Shown here: positions 10,384 to 20,809 of the stretch, piece after piece
Position numbering within the stretch: position 1 is the stretch's first letter
Layout of the letters: the number at the start of each line of letters is the position of its first letter
Origin: Anastrepha obliqua
Lineage: Eukaryota; Arthropoda; Insecta; Diptera; Tephritidae
NCBI RefSeq assembly: GCF_027943255.1
Contig: NC_072895.1
Location: forward strand, 33,082,001 to 33,146,000
Length of the DNA: 64,000 bases
Direction of reading: 5' to 3'
The notes under the pieces: generated by a model
Told to the model about the DNA's origin: nothing
The model's database searches: none
What the model saw: the letters and a program-made list of their open reading frames with translations, nothing else
Position numbers and translations under genes: made by a program

Positions 10384-10745
10384 TACCAACAACAAGATGC
10401 GGAACTACCATTGATGCAGTATTTCATCGATACCTTGATAGATTAGAATGTAGATCATTTTTTACGTATTTCAGTTACCATAAAGCCCTTGTTTCATTTT
10501 TGGAAAACGAATCCAATAATGATAATGACAATGCCGAGAACCAAATGTAATTGAGTACAATAAATTCATTTCTTTTTATATTAAAATAAATAAATAATTC
10601 TGTTTAATAAAATTCCATTCCATGCTTTCCATGACTTCTGCATGCATTATATTGAAATAATAGTTAAATTATTGATTTGTTGATAAAAGAAGTTTCACTT
10701 CAATCGTGCGGGTTCCGTGAACTACCACACACTTTCTTTTTTTTC

Positions 10746-11480
10746 TTCACTCATCTTATAGTAAATCATTTCAAGAATATTGTGTCAAAATTTTAAGTGG
10801 ATCGGAGCAGAACTCTCAAAGTTATAGCCTTTGTAGGCACTCTACCTCGAATGCGGAGCATCGATAGTTTTTCAGAGTCATTTTTTCAAACGCGTTTTTC
10901 CCGAAACGACTTCTTAAAAGTCGGTGCCAATCACAACTCCGAAACTATTCAACCGATTCTTTTCAAATTTGGCACACGTTTTCTAAATCAAAAATACCTC
11001 CCCCCCCCCCCCCCCCCCCTGTTAATTTTTTTATTTTTTTTTAAGTTGTTTTTCACTTACAAATATGGCGAAATTTTTCGCCAAAAATGCTCGTTTTACG
11101 TTTTTTTGCCACCAAAACTACAAAAATGAAAAAAAAAAAAATTTATTAATGGGGGGGGGGGGGGGGGAGCATTACGTCATACTTTAACTGAAAAATTCGA
11201 CTTTTTTAGTTTCAGATGATTCTACGACGAATGCCGATTGGCACCACAGAGCACCTCTCGAAAAACATAATATCTCCAAAAAAACTCTGTCATGGGCTTA
11301 TTTGTCAATATTTTATTATTAATATTTTTTAAAAACTTATTGAAAAGATGTACAATAACATGAAACTGATTTTATTAAAGTATCTTAAGCCATATTTCTG
11401 TAAAAAATCCAAAAAAAAAGTATTTTTTTTTAACGCTAAACCCTACCACCCCCTTAACTGAAAATTTGTAGGAATTTTTA
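10746..11480. repeat. unclassified repeat with facing poly-C and poly-G tracts
   Basis: A run of 20 C (11000-11019) and a run of 17 G (11151-11167) stand 131 bases apart on the same strand, so they can pair over an AT-rich loop. Flanking text is compositionally unlike host exons and has no transposase motif. The poly-C falls inside a short ORF that I do not consider coding. Confidence 0.5.
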
Positions 11481-13200
11481 AAAAGTTCAACAAATTTTCC
11501 TCAAAACTTCAAACTTTTCAATCTTTCTCATTCTAAGTAGTCTAAAGATCGCGTTAGATTTGGAAAAAAAAAACGTTTCCGATCTTGTGCATTTTTTTCT
11601 TTTAAAAACTTCACATTTTCTTGAAGAATTCACACTTTTATTTTTGAAACAATTTTTTTGCGATCGTCTTGTGCATGCTTTCCTTATAAAAAAATTCGAG
11701 CATTCGCCATACGGAAGAAAGAAAAATATCAAAAATCAATGAGACTTTCGAACCACTTCAAGCGTACACGCTATTATATCTAAATTAAATGAGCTATAAA
11801 ACAGCAAGCCCGGAAGTTTTTCTAAAAATTCTGATTAAAAAGTTGAAATGTTGTTGGAATTTTGAAATTTTTTTTAAGTTTTGTGAATTTTGTTTTTGCT
11901 ATACAAAAAATTTAATTAAATTAAATTGAACTATTGATATTAAAAATTTGTGAATATTGTAAATAGATAAAGTGACTTAATTATGTAATCACGAGTGTAT
12001 ACATGTTTGACTGTGTGAACAGCACAAGATAAGGTTTTGTAATTTCTATTTTCACCTACGATCTTAATTCAATACATTTAAATATTTACTCAGTATGGAT
12101 ATTGATTTATGAGCCATTCATTGGAGGTTCGTGTCAAAACTCTTCAGTTTTGCAATCGCCTCTGACTCACACAATGCATAAATCAATAGCATTGCATAAC
12201 AGCAGCCAAAGCGTAATTGTGCGACTTAAGTTACATTTATTTGTGCAAAGTAAGACTAATTCAAGTGCACGTACGTAAAATAAACAAAATGAGTATTCAA
12301 AATTTTATGAGGCCATGGTGAATTTGGTGCGCAGATCCGCATTCGGTTGTCTTGTGTGTTGTCAGCGGAAAGTGTTTATGAGTCATATATTGTACAATAA
12401 TTCCTACTCATACGCTGTTGATTTCCAAAAAGCCAAGACGAGAGAAAATAAATAAAAGGCACAGAAACACCGTAAGACGAAATGAATATAAAACCGCAGA
12501 TGAAGGCTGCGAAAATTTTCACCGGTTAGTGCCCTTCTGCGAAAGCAAAAGTAATTTTGTAAACCGGTTTTTACTGTGACAAAAAACCAAATTGTATACT
12601 TGTGATTGCATAGCCTTGTATGAATACACATACGCGAGTACATGCCTGTGTGCTATATTCGTGTTTTTGTCCCTTCCGCATATACTGGCTCTATATGCAG
12701 TGTGTGGATGAACATAAATTTAATGGACATCCATGTCCATTACTGCAAATGGGTATGAGAAAGACATAATGCGAAATGGAAATGTATAGCTCATACTCAT
12801 TTATTAGGGGCAATATGCTGATATTTAGATTACACACACTAACCTTTAAAGTACTACATAGATCACTTTATTGGGCACACATAAATGGCAAAACCGATAC
12901 CCATTAGTTTATGATTGTGGTGCATACTCGTATAAGTGCATATATACTTATTAGAGATACATTTATGAAAATGATGTTGGCATACAGACCAAAACTTCCC
13001 TTAAGCTGCCAAGTATTTACTTATTGTTTTTATTTCCAACTGTAGTTTAGAGAAAATCAGCATTTATGGCGCTGCTCGCAGCAACACTTTCTATTTCATA
13101 ATCCGCAGCGCCTTTCGCATTTTGTCTTACCTCTGCGTTCGTTCGTTGCTTTTAAGTTGGTACATTTTCTTATTAAACGGCTTTAGGTCTAATGAGTGGT
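11481..13200. other. no gene recognised
   Basis: AT-rich non-coding text without supportable genes. ORFs at 11487-11742 overlap on both strands and are low-complexity. Confidence 0.35.
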
Positions 13201-13225
13201 TGAATGCAAGCTTTTTTTACAATAT

Positions 13226-13860
13226 ACAGTCTCTCTAATGGAAGCGGAGCCGGCAAAACTCAAGCTTCACTAAAAATCTACAAAAATGGACTTTGTGCCA
13301 AATGACCGCAAAACTACTTACACAGAGTCTATCTAATGGAAGTGCGACTGGCAAAATTCAAACTTAGAATTCTTTATTATTAAAAAAAGTGTAAATGCTA
13401 CCAAAGAGGCGTACATTTTTCGCCACACCCGTTGTGCAAACTGCTAGTTTTGTGAGAAATTTAGAAAGCATACCTTGTTTTTATAAAATGAGTTCGCGTA
13501 TGAAAAACGATGTGAAGCAGTATTCGTATGGGTACACCCTAAAGATACAAAAATGTCCTTTGTATCTGCAGCAAAGTATTAAGACAAGTTGGAGAAGATC
13601 ATAATTAAATGGGTGCAATGTTATACGAAGTGAAAAATGGTGACAACTTCCTCGAACGAGGCCAAAAAAAAAAAAAAAAATACTTCTCCAAAGCAAAATC
13701 AGAATATCATTGATTTCTTTGTGACAACTCGAATTTATCGTTGCGTGAAGCTGTGAAAGTTTTAAGAAAAAGTGGCGTTAATGTATCGAAAGACACGATT
13801 CAAGTAGGTTTACATGCAGAAGAGCTCAAATTCCGGGGCACATTGAAAAAATTCTTGCGT
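13226..13860 (+). pseudogene. Tc1-like transposon, 5' end and DNA-binding region
   Basis: Two direct copies of a terminal-repeat-like block occur near 13226 (ACAGTCTCTCTAATGGAAG) and near 13321 (ACAGAGTCTATCTAATGGAA), the IR/DR arrangement of some Tc1-like elements. Further on, after an A-run and frame changes, the plus strand encodes LSLREAVKVLRKSGVNVSKD and TIQVGLHAEELKFRGTLKK, a Tc1-type helix-turn-helix region. The element then breaks off near 13860; the catalytic domain is absent. Confidence 0.65.
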
Positions 13861-14109
13861 GTGCTTAACACGTTCCCTGTCCGCTGAGCCACATATGGTT
13901 CAGGAAACGTGCCCCTGATAAGCACTGATACGTTCCTGAGCCATATGTGCGTCAAGGGGTATATGAAGCTTCTAAAGCAAATTATTCGACTGGAGTAACG
14001 GAACTGTACAGTTTCTGCACTGGACGTGCTGGTCCGATAATAAAGTAAAGAAAAACGCAAGGACATACGAAAAAATATTTTTATTTTACGCAGAAATCAC
14101 AAATTATTT

Positions 14110-14690
14110 TTAATTATATCTTATTACGACACTCCCAGGCTTATCCAAATCAGCAATCTCGGTGTCACGCCTTATGTAAATATCATAATTCCAGACAAAA
14201 CCCTCTTCTGTGCACAGTTTATAGATTTTCAAGCCGTATTTATGAGCTTTTGATGGGTTGTATTGACGGAAAGATATCCTGCCTCTAAACGGCATCATCG
14301 ACTCGTCAATGACGATACATTCACAGGTGTTAGTAAGCTCTTCCAGTTATTGGAAACAAGGTCCAAAAGTGGTTTTATTTTGTATAGACGTTCGTTTTGA
14401 TCCCTCGGAGCTTCATTATCAACAAAGTGCCAGCAACGTAATATTGACGAGAACCGATTATATGACATGTTTACGTTGTGAAATATTGGACTTGTCGGTC
14501 AATTTTGCATTTTTGTATTGGCACAGCGAACGTGTTAAGGAAATTCAGACCGGATTTGGACAAACGTAATATTCACGGATGAATTTTTCCTTTAGACGAA
14601 TAGTTGCATACATCGGTTCTGGTGTACCGCTGATACTCGACAACTTCATCGAACTGTAAAGCAACCAGTTACGGCTCATAGTTGGGGCTA
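14110..14690 (-). pseudogene. piggyBac-like transposase remnant
   Basis: On the minus strand NRFSSILRCWHFVDNEAPRD and RLYKIKPLLDLVSNNW are followed, after a one-base frame change, by CECIVIDESMMPFRGRISFR and QYNPSKAHKYGLKIYKLC. This is the order of the DDE_Tnp_1_7 domain of piggyBac transposases, including the catalytic Asp of the IDESM motif. The coding frame is broken and ends at 14110, well before the last catalytic Asp and the Cys-rich C-terminus. Confidence 0.8.
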
Positions 14691-14725
14691 CTTCTAGGAA
14701 AAATAATTTTGAGGTTTATTTGTAT

Positions 14726-15211
14726 TCATAACATAACATAACATAACATAACATAACATAACATAACATAACATAACATAACATAACATAACATAACATA
14801 ACATAACATAACATAACATAACATAACATAACATAACATAACATAACATAACATAACATAACATAACATAACATAACATAACATAACATAACATAACATA
14901 ACATAACATAACATAACATAACATAACATAACATAACATAACATAACATAACATAACATAACATAACATAACATAACATAACATAACATAACATAACATA
15001 ACATAACATAACATAACATAACATAACATAACATAACATAACATAACATAACATAACATAACATAACATAACATAACATAACATAACATAACATAACATA
15101 ACATAACATAACATAACATAACATAACATAACATAACATAACATAACATAACATAACATAACATAACATAACATAACATAACATAACATAACATATAACA
15201 TAACATAACAT
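14726..15211. repeat. pentanucleotide array (TAACA)n, about 97 units
   Basis: The array is almost perfectly uniform for about 485 bases, with a single irregular unit near 15194. All three minus-strand frames are open only because five-base units contain no stop in that direction, which produces long MLCYV-type ORFs that are not genes. Confidence 0.97.
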
Positions 15212-15680
15212 GCTGTTCAAGCAAGGTAACGACGCATGAGCAAGATAACGACGCATTTTTTGGTGCGTGCAGCCGGCTACATAGAATTATAAGACGTTAT
15301 CACGTCAAAAAATAATAATAACATTAAAACAACAGGTATTATTAACAAACTTGGTTTGATTTTAAATTCTTCAAGTAAATCAAATTAATAATAATCAATA
15401 AGAAGGCATATGCAAATACAAATACGTGAATTTATATATGTACATATGCGCATATACATACACACATACGCTCACTTAAGTAGGAGAGAGCAAGATGTCG
15501 AACGTTGCCGTTCGTTTGCTTTGTCGTTCGCTCCGCGCTTTCGCTTGCAGTTCATTCAAGGTAACGGCAATGAGCAAGGTAACACTAATGAGCAAGGTAA
15601 CGACACGTTTTTTCGTGCGTGCAGCCTGTTAAATCGAATTATAAGACGTTATCACGTCAAAAACCAATATGAGCAGTCAA
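15212..15680 (+). repeat. dispersed repeat family with GAGCAAGGTAACGAC sub-repeats
   Basis: It shares long blocks with 39170-39535 and partly with 38757-38960: ATATGCAAATACAAATA, GTCGAACGTTGCCGTTCG, CGCTTTCGCTTGCAGTTCA, two or three GAGCAAGGTAACGAC-like sub-repeats, and ATTATAAGACGTTATCACGT at the end. That end block also occurs at about 15288, followed at once by the start block, so two units stand in tandem. No coding potential. Class unknown. Confidence 0.65.
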
Positions 15681-15926
15681 ATAGTTATCAAGGCGAATTC
15701 GTCTAATTCGGAGCCGATTACCTCCACAGCTTACGCAGAAATTAACACAAAGTTTGACTCGTAGGTGTGAAGCCATTATAGCTGAGGGTGGTGACTATAC
15801 CTTTTAATGAATGCGTATTTAATTGCGTATAATAAATTTTATAAGAATACAATGCAGTTTATTAGAATCGAATTAGGCAAATAGTTTCAAAGTTATCGTG
15901 GTCACGCTTTCATTAGGCAGATACAG
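15681..15926 (+). pseudogene. Tc1-like transposase C-terminus and 3' end
   Basis: Same block as 8858-9105 but in the opposite orientation: RSRLPPQLTQKLTQSLTRRC, then AIIAEGG, then a stop, then the shared 3' non-coding part ending near CATTAGGCAGATAC. A third, more diverged piece of this 3' part lies at 16641-16705. Confidence 0.7.
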
Positions 15927-16655
15927 GGTGGCTGATGAATTTTGCTACATTAAGAAACTCAAATAACTTTTTTTTTTAGTGTATGGAATTCATTTATTTT
16001 TTTTTCAAGTTGAAGGTCATTAAATTTTATTAAATGTAGCTTAACTAGTTTTAAAAATAATTGAATTTAAATGCTCCCCATGCTCGTTGACACAAGTGCG
16101 GCATCTTAGTAAAAAGTTGTTCATTGCTGCTTTGAGAGTTGCGACAGGAATAGCCGCAATTGTTGCCCGAATGGATTGTTTTAGTTCATCCAAATTTGTT
16201 GGCTTTGTTTTATAAACTTCTTGCTTACATAAACCCCACAAGAAAAAGTCAGGTGCAGTAAGGTCAGGCGACCTGGGGGGCCAAGGAAATTCGGAGTTTC
16301 TTGAAATCAGTTTATTGGGAAATTTTCGTCGCAACTCTGTCATAACAGTCTGGGCTATGTGAGACGTTGCCCCATCTTGTTGAAACCACACAGAATTGAA
16401 AGGAATTCTCTTTCGGCGTAGTTCTGGATAGAAAAATTCTTTCAGCATTTTCAAATAACGGTCTCCAGTAACCGTAACGGTGTGACCATTTTCTTCAAAA
16501 AAATAAGGCCCCACAATACAGCGTGAAGAAACCGCACACCACACTTTCACGCGAAGAGGATGCAATTCCGTCTCGTGGAGTATCTGTGGGTTAGAAGTAC
16601 TCCATATTCGACAATTTTGTTTGTATTTAAGATTTTAACATTCGAGCTAAGGGTG
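15927..16655 (-). mobile_element. mariner-like element, 5'-truncated, DD41D-type spacing
   Basis: The left end carries CAGGGTGGCTGATGAATTTT, likely the terminal repeat. The minus-strand frame is open from about 16640 to 16041 and includes RIWSTSNPQILHETELHP, VWFQQDGATSHIAQTV and RSPDLTAPDFFLWG, ending NSIIFKTS. In mariner proteins the second and third catalytic Asp lie in QQDGA and APDFF; here 41 residues separate them, the spacing given for the rosa-like DD41D group. The first catalytic Asp and the DNA-binding domain are missing at the right side. Confidence 0.75.
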
Positions 16656-16724
16656 GTGACTATGCATTTTATTGATTATGTTGCCTATACAGTTTGTTGA
16701 AATCGAATCGATCAAAAAGTGTCT

Positions 16725-16898
16725 AGTGAAGAGCAAGGCGAACGGTTCCACCAAAATATCAGAATTGTGGAAGAAAGACATCAAGGAAAATGGGATACTC
16801 ACATGATGGCGGACCATTGCTGGGGCCTTCAGCGGGATCGACCAGGTGCACTAGTTTCCTGGAGACCCTTGAAAAGAGGATGCAAAGCCGTTGAATAA
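16725..16898 (+). pseudogene. C-terminal fragment of a repetitive insect protein (GERFHQ motif)
   Basis: The plus strand reads SEEQGERFHQNIRIVEERHQ, GKWDTHMMADHCWGLQRD and ends KRGCKAVE with TAA at 16896-16898. The GERFHQDI…RYQGKW…MLADYCW pattern is familiar from a widespread, transposon-associated insect protein family of unassigned function. Only the end is present, with no start codon. It directly follows the Tc1-like 3' fragment. Confidence 0.5.
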
Positions 16899-16899
16899 A

Positions 16900-17360
16900 A
16901 GGCATTTAATTTAAATCATTATTCAACCACTACTCATTTGTTTTCGATCAGCTTATCTTATTGATATTGATTACATACTATCTATAATGACATAATACCT
17001 TATGTATGATATTGTTCATGCTAATTGTAATGCAAAGTATAATAAAGGAATCGATAAACAAGATGTAAAGTAAGAAAGAAAAATTATTAGCTTTTTTAAG
17101 CATTATCAAAGATTTTTTTTGAATTTTCTGGTCATACGTAAATCTCACTGTAATTTACACTGTTCCAGAAATTTTTTCATACTCACTGATAGTTTTCGTT
17201 CGATTGATTCACAATTCCCACATATTTAAGTGGTTATAATAAGCAAGGAAATAGAATTTACAGAAGGTAAATTTTATCGCCAGCCACGATTATATGTCCA
17301 TGCGAATTCCATAAAATTGTAAAATCGAGAAAAAACCATGTTTTCGATAACTTTTAACAT
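16900..17360. other. no gene recognised
   Basis: AT-rich spacer up to the left border of composite copy B. Confidence 0.35.
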
Positions 17361-17629
17361 TATTGAAGTGAAACTTCTTTTGTCTCGAAGGATGAAACGC
17401 TGTGAGGAGTAAAACCATAGCGTTTCATCGATATGTGACGCTACGCCAGCGCCATCTGTTAAAAGCGTGGCGTGGATGAAACGCTGTGAGGAGTAAAACT
17501 ACGCTAAACTACGTAAAACTCACGCTATGCCAGCGCCATCTGTTAAAAGCGTGTCGTTGTGAATGTAATGCGGTCGTTTATTATTGCATTCTTATCGAAT
17601 GTAATTTGTAAATATGACATTTAATTGAC

Positions 17630-17845
17630 GGCCGCCGTAGCCGAGTGGGTTGGTGCGTGATCACCATTCGGAATTCACAGAGAGGTCGTTGGTTCGAATC
17701 TCGGTGAAAGCAAAATTAATGAAAACATTTTTCTAATAGCGGTCGCCCCTCGGCAGGCAATGGCAAACCTCCGAGTGTATTTCTGCCATGAAAAAAATCT
17801 GCTCATAAACATATCATAAAACAAAATGAAATAAATGCATAAAAA
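17630..17845 (+). repeat. tRNA-derived SINE inside composite copy B
   Basis: Same truncated SINE as at 9740-9955, with the GTAGCCGAGTGGGTTGG and GGTTCGAATCTC boxes. Confidence 0.85.
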
Positions 17846-17861
17846 AAAAAAAAAAAAATTT

Positions 17862-17939
17862 TCTTGTGATTCGAACCAAGGATTTCGGATCGGAAGCCCA
17901 CATTGCTAGCCGCTGGGCTATCGCGCTGTGCTGTCGCCG
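17862..17939 (-). repeat. second tRNA-like SINE module in copy B
   Basis: Same module as at 9973-10050, tail to tail with the preceding SINE. Confidence 0.6.
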
Positions 17940-18133
17940 CAAAATAATGTATCATAAATCTGTTTACCATACCAAAGACCATACACTTTGCGAACGCATT
18001 TCGGTGGAAACAGTTGACAGTTATCCCAAACACAATATTATATTAGTAACGCGAGACGCGTCATAGAGTGTGTGTGTAGTTTTGAGCAAATCTTACAAAC
18101 ATATTTTGTTTTGTTGATTGATTTCTGTTAAAT

Positions 18134-18274
18134 ATGGCATCAAATCAACAAAAACGGAAACCGAAAACAGGTGCTGAACGGCAACGTGAGTATTTGGAGC
18201 GTAAAAAATTAAGAGCTACTGTTGAACACCGTGACAGTGAATCCTCCGGTTGTACGATAAGTGATAATTTGTAG
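18134..18274 (+). CDS. 46-aa ORF of composite element, copy B
   Basis: Same frame and length as the ORF at 10243-10383. Conservation without frameshift in both copies is weak evidence for coding, because the copies are too similar for selection to be tested. Confidence 0.4.
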   Translation: MASNQQKRKPKTGAERQREYLERKKLRATVEHRDSESSGCTISDNL

Positions 18275-18949
18275 TACCAACAACAAGATGCGGAACTACC
18301 ATTGATGCAGTATTTCATCGATACCTTGATAGATTAGAATGTAGATCATTTTTTACGTATTTCAGTTACCATAAAGCCCTTGTTTCATTTTTGGAAAACG
18401 AATCCAATAATGATAATGACAATGCCGAGAACCAAATGTAATTGAGTACAATAAATTCATTTCTTTTTATATTAAAATAAATAAATAATTCTGTTTAATA
18501 AAATTCCATTCCATGCTTTCCATGACTTCTGCATGCATTATATTGAAATAATAGTTAAATTATTGATTTGTTGATAAAAGAAGTTTCACTTCAATCGTGC
18601 GGGTTCCGTGAACTACCACACATTTTCTTTTTTCTTATGAAGTGTTGAATAAAAATACAATTACAAAAAATTGTGTCGTTCACCGGGTATATAGTGGCTC
18701 GACTTGATGTGTTTTCGATAGGAAAATTAGCGAAAATATTGTTAAGAAAATGATGAATTTTTGCATAAGTAAAAATTATTTTTTCCCTATATCTTTAAAA
18801 CTTGACCTGATGGGGCTCAATGGACATGATTTTCGGATACACCACATCCAAATTACTAAAGATAACACACCTAGACACCTCAACAAAAATGGCTGTGTGG
18901 CAGTGTTATTGTTACTGTTATAAAAATTATAAAAACTGAAAGAGGAATT

Positions 18950-20806
18950 TATCAAGGATTAGTGCGTAAGATTAACGTAACTTATCAGCGATGACTCTCT
19001 TCGTCCAGCCTGTAAATAAATCGGCCAAAAATGATAAGAGGAAGTTCGTTGAAGACCTTTCAAGCGATGCCGAAGCGACAGCAGGAGTCAACAACATGAG
19101 ACAGCTGTACCACATAGTTGGCCGCCTAACCAACCAGAGATCTGAATGGTGCTTTGCTGATTTCCAATGATGATTAGATCCGCAGATGGAAGGAGCACTT
19201 TGAAGCAACTAGCAATATTGCTCTTAGCAGTATACCTAGCTTAAAAAAGGGCATCACAACAACAATAGCAACAGCAATAACAGCACTACAGCAACATCAA
19301 TAAAATAACAACATCCTGCCCCAGCCAGCAAAGATTAATGATGCAATTAAGAAGCTTAAGCTCAACAAAGCGGCGGGCGAAGATGGCATACAGCCTGAAC
19401 AAATGACTGCCGACCCGCAAATATCAGCGGAAATTCTTTATCCCCACACCACCGCCGTCTGGAGCAATGAAAAACTGCCTCCGTCCAGGACAAAAGGCAT
19501 CATAGTGAAGCTGTCCTAGAAAGGAGGTCTGCGTGACTGCGGAAACTGGCGAAGAGTAACCCTACTTAACACCATCTACAAAATTGTAGCCGTGATCATA
19601 CAAAGCAGGCACAAAAATATCGAACGCTCCTTAAGAGACGAGCAAGCTGGTTTTCGCCCTCACCGAAGCTGTGTTGACCAAGCCAACACACTTCGGATTA
19701 TAGTAGAACAATCAGTTGAGTGGCGCTCCCTGCTCTACATGTTGTTCGTAGACTTTAAGAAGGCGTTCGACACTATCAAACGAGACGCAATGTGGCTGGC
19801 ACTGAGTAGAATGGGAGTTCCCGCCAAGATAATCCGCCTCATCAAAGCCCTCTACGAGAACCCCGAACTGGCAGTGCTTCACAAAGGCGATATCAGCGAT
19901 CCATTTACTACCAACGCATGCTAAGGCAAAGTTGTCCCCTGTCGCCCCTTCTCTTCGCCATCGTCCTTGATGACGTCATGAGCCAACTGACTCTGCACAC
20001 AAACGGCATCGTATGCAGTTTCACCAGACATCTTGAGCACCTGCACTTCGCCGATGACATCTGCCTTCTCTCTCACAAACATGCAAGCGAAGGCGTACAA
20101 AGTAGTCGCGCTGGCACACGCTGTCGGACTGAAGGTCAACATCGCCAAGACCAAGGGCGTGAGAGTTAACCACAATAACGCAAGGCAGATATTGGTTGAC
20201 GGATACCCGGAGGAATTCGTCGAAAACTTCTGCTACCTCGCTGCATCATCACGGTAGACGGTGGAGTAGATGGAGATGTAAACTGCAGGCTAAACAAAGC
20301 AGGGGCGGCTTTCGGGCGAATGCATACAGTATGGGGGAGTTCGCAAATCCCCAGATGCACTAAAGTACGAATATTCGGCTCATGCGTGAAGTCCGTCTTG
20401 TTGTACTGAAGCGAAACATGGCTGGTCTCTAACACCATCACACAGAGGCTACAATCCTTCATCAGCAAATGCCTCCGCATCATCTGCAGAATATTCTGGC
20501 CAAACACCATCAGTAACGACGCACTCTGGAGATTAACGAACGAGGAACCCATCCTTAGGCAAATCAAATGCAAAAATTGCCGATGGTTAGGTCACATATT
20601 GATAAAACTACCAGATAGCATCATGAGAATTGCACTGGACTGGAACCCGCAAGGAAGCAGAGTTCGCGGTCGACTAAAAACCACTTGGAGAAGGTCGATG
20701 CTGCGCGAACTAGCAGATGCCGACATCTCATTGGACGGCGCAAAAACAACAGCGCAGAACCTCTTGTCGAGGCCCTAGGCTCGCGAGAGGAGTGAAAAAG
20801 GAAAAA
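18950..20806 (+). pseudogene. RTE-like LINE, reverse transcriptase, frameshifted copy
   Basis: On the plus strand a pre-RT region (KRKFVEDLSSDAEATAGVNN) is followed by the RT palm motifs in order: DEQAGFRPHRSCVDQ, LFVDFKKAFDTIKRDAMW, RQSCPLSPLLFAIVLDDVM and LHFADDICLLSHKHA (FADD catalytic box). The thumb and C-terminal region follow: VGLKVNIAKTKGVRVNHNN, RWLGHILIKLPDSIM, TWRRSMLRELADADISLDG. The endonuclease domain is absent and several frameshifts and stops interrupt the frame, so this is a dead 5'-truncated copy. Its 3' end (GTCGAGGCCCTAGGCTCGCG) recurs at 25182-25256 and 26046-26115. RTE assignment is by overall resemblance. Confidence 0.8.
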
Positions 20807-20809
20807 AAG

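Larger units (their letters stand above)
9497..10745 (+). mobile_element. composite non-autonomous element, copy A
   Basis: This is nearly identical to 17364-18634. It opens with TGAAGTGAAACTTCTTTT (9497-9514) and carries the exact complement at 10685-10702, after which the two copies stay alike for about 40 more bases. Inside, in order: an 84-bp direct duplication beginning GATGAAACGCTGTGAGGAG (9522 and 9606); a SINE (9740-9955); a second tRNA-like module in the opposite orientation (9973-10050); a 46-codon ORF (10243-10383); and AT-rich text with a possible second short exon. The 5' flanks of the copies differ at once, which marks the left border. The class of element is unknown. Confidence 0.75.
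17364..18634 (+). mobile_element. composite non-autonomous element, copy B
   Basis: Same organisation and nearly the same sequence as 9497-10745, with small indels, for example about 30 extra bases near 17545-17590 before the SINE. The end palindromes are at 17364-17381 and 18576-18593. The near identity of two copies about 7.9 kb apart in direct orientation points to recent movement or a local duplication. Because the left flanks differ, transposition is the simpler reading. Confidence 0.75.

Noticed and set aside
14694..15256. Three long minus-strand ORFs of MLCYV repeats
   Set aside because: They are translations of the pentanucleotide array in all three frames; no start, codon bias or domain supports a gene.
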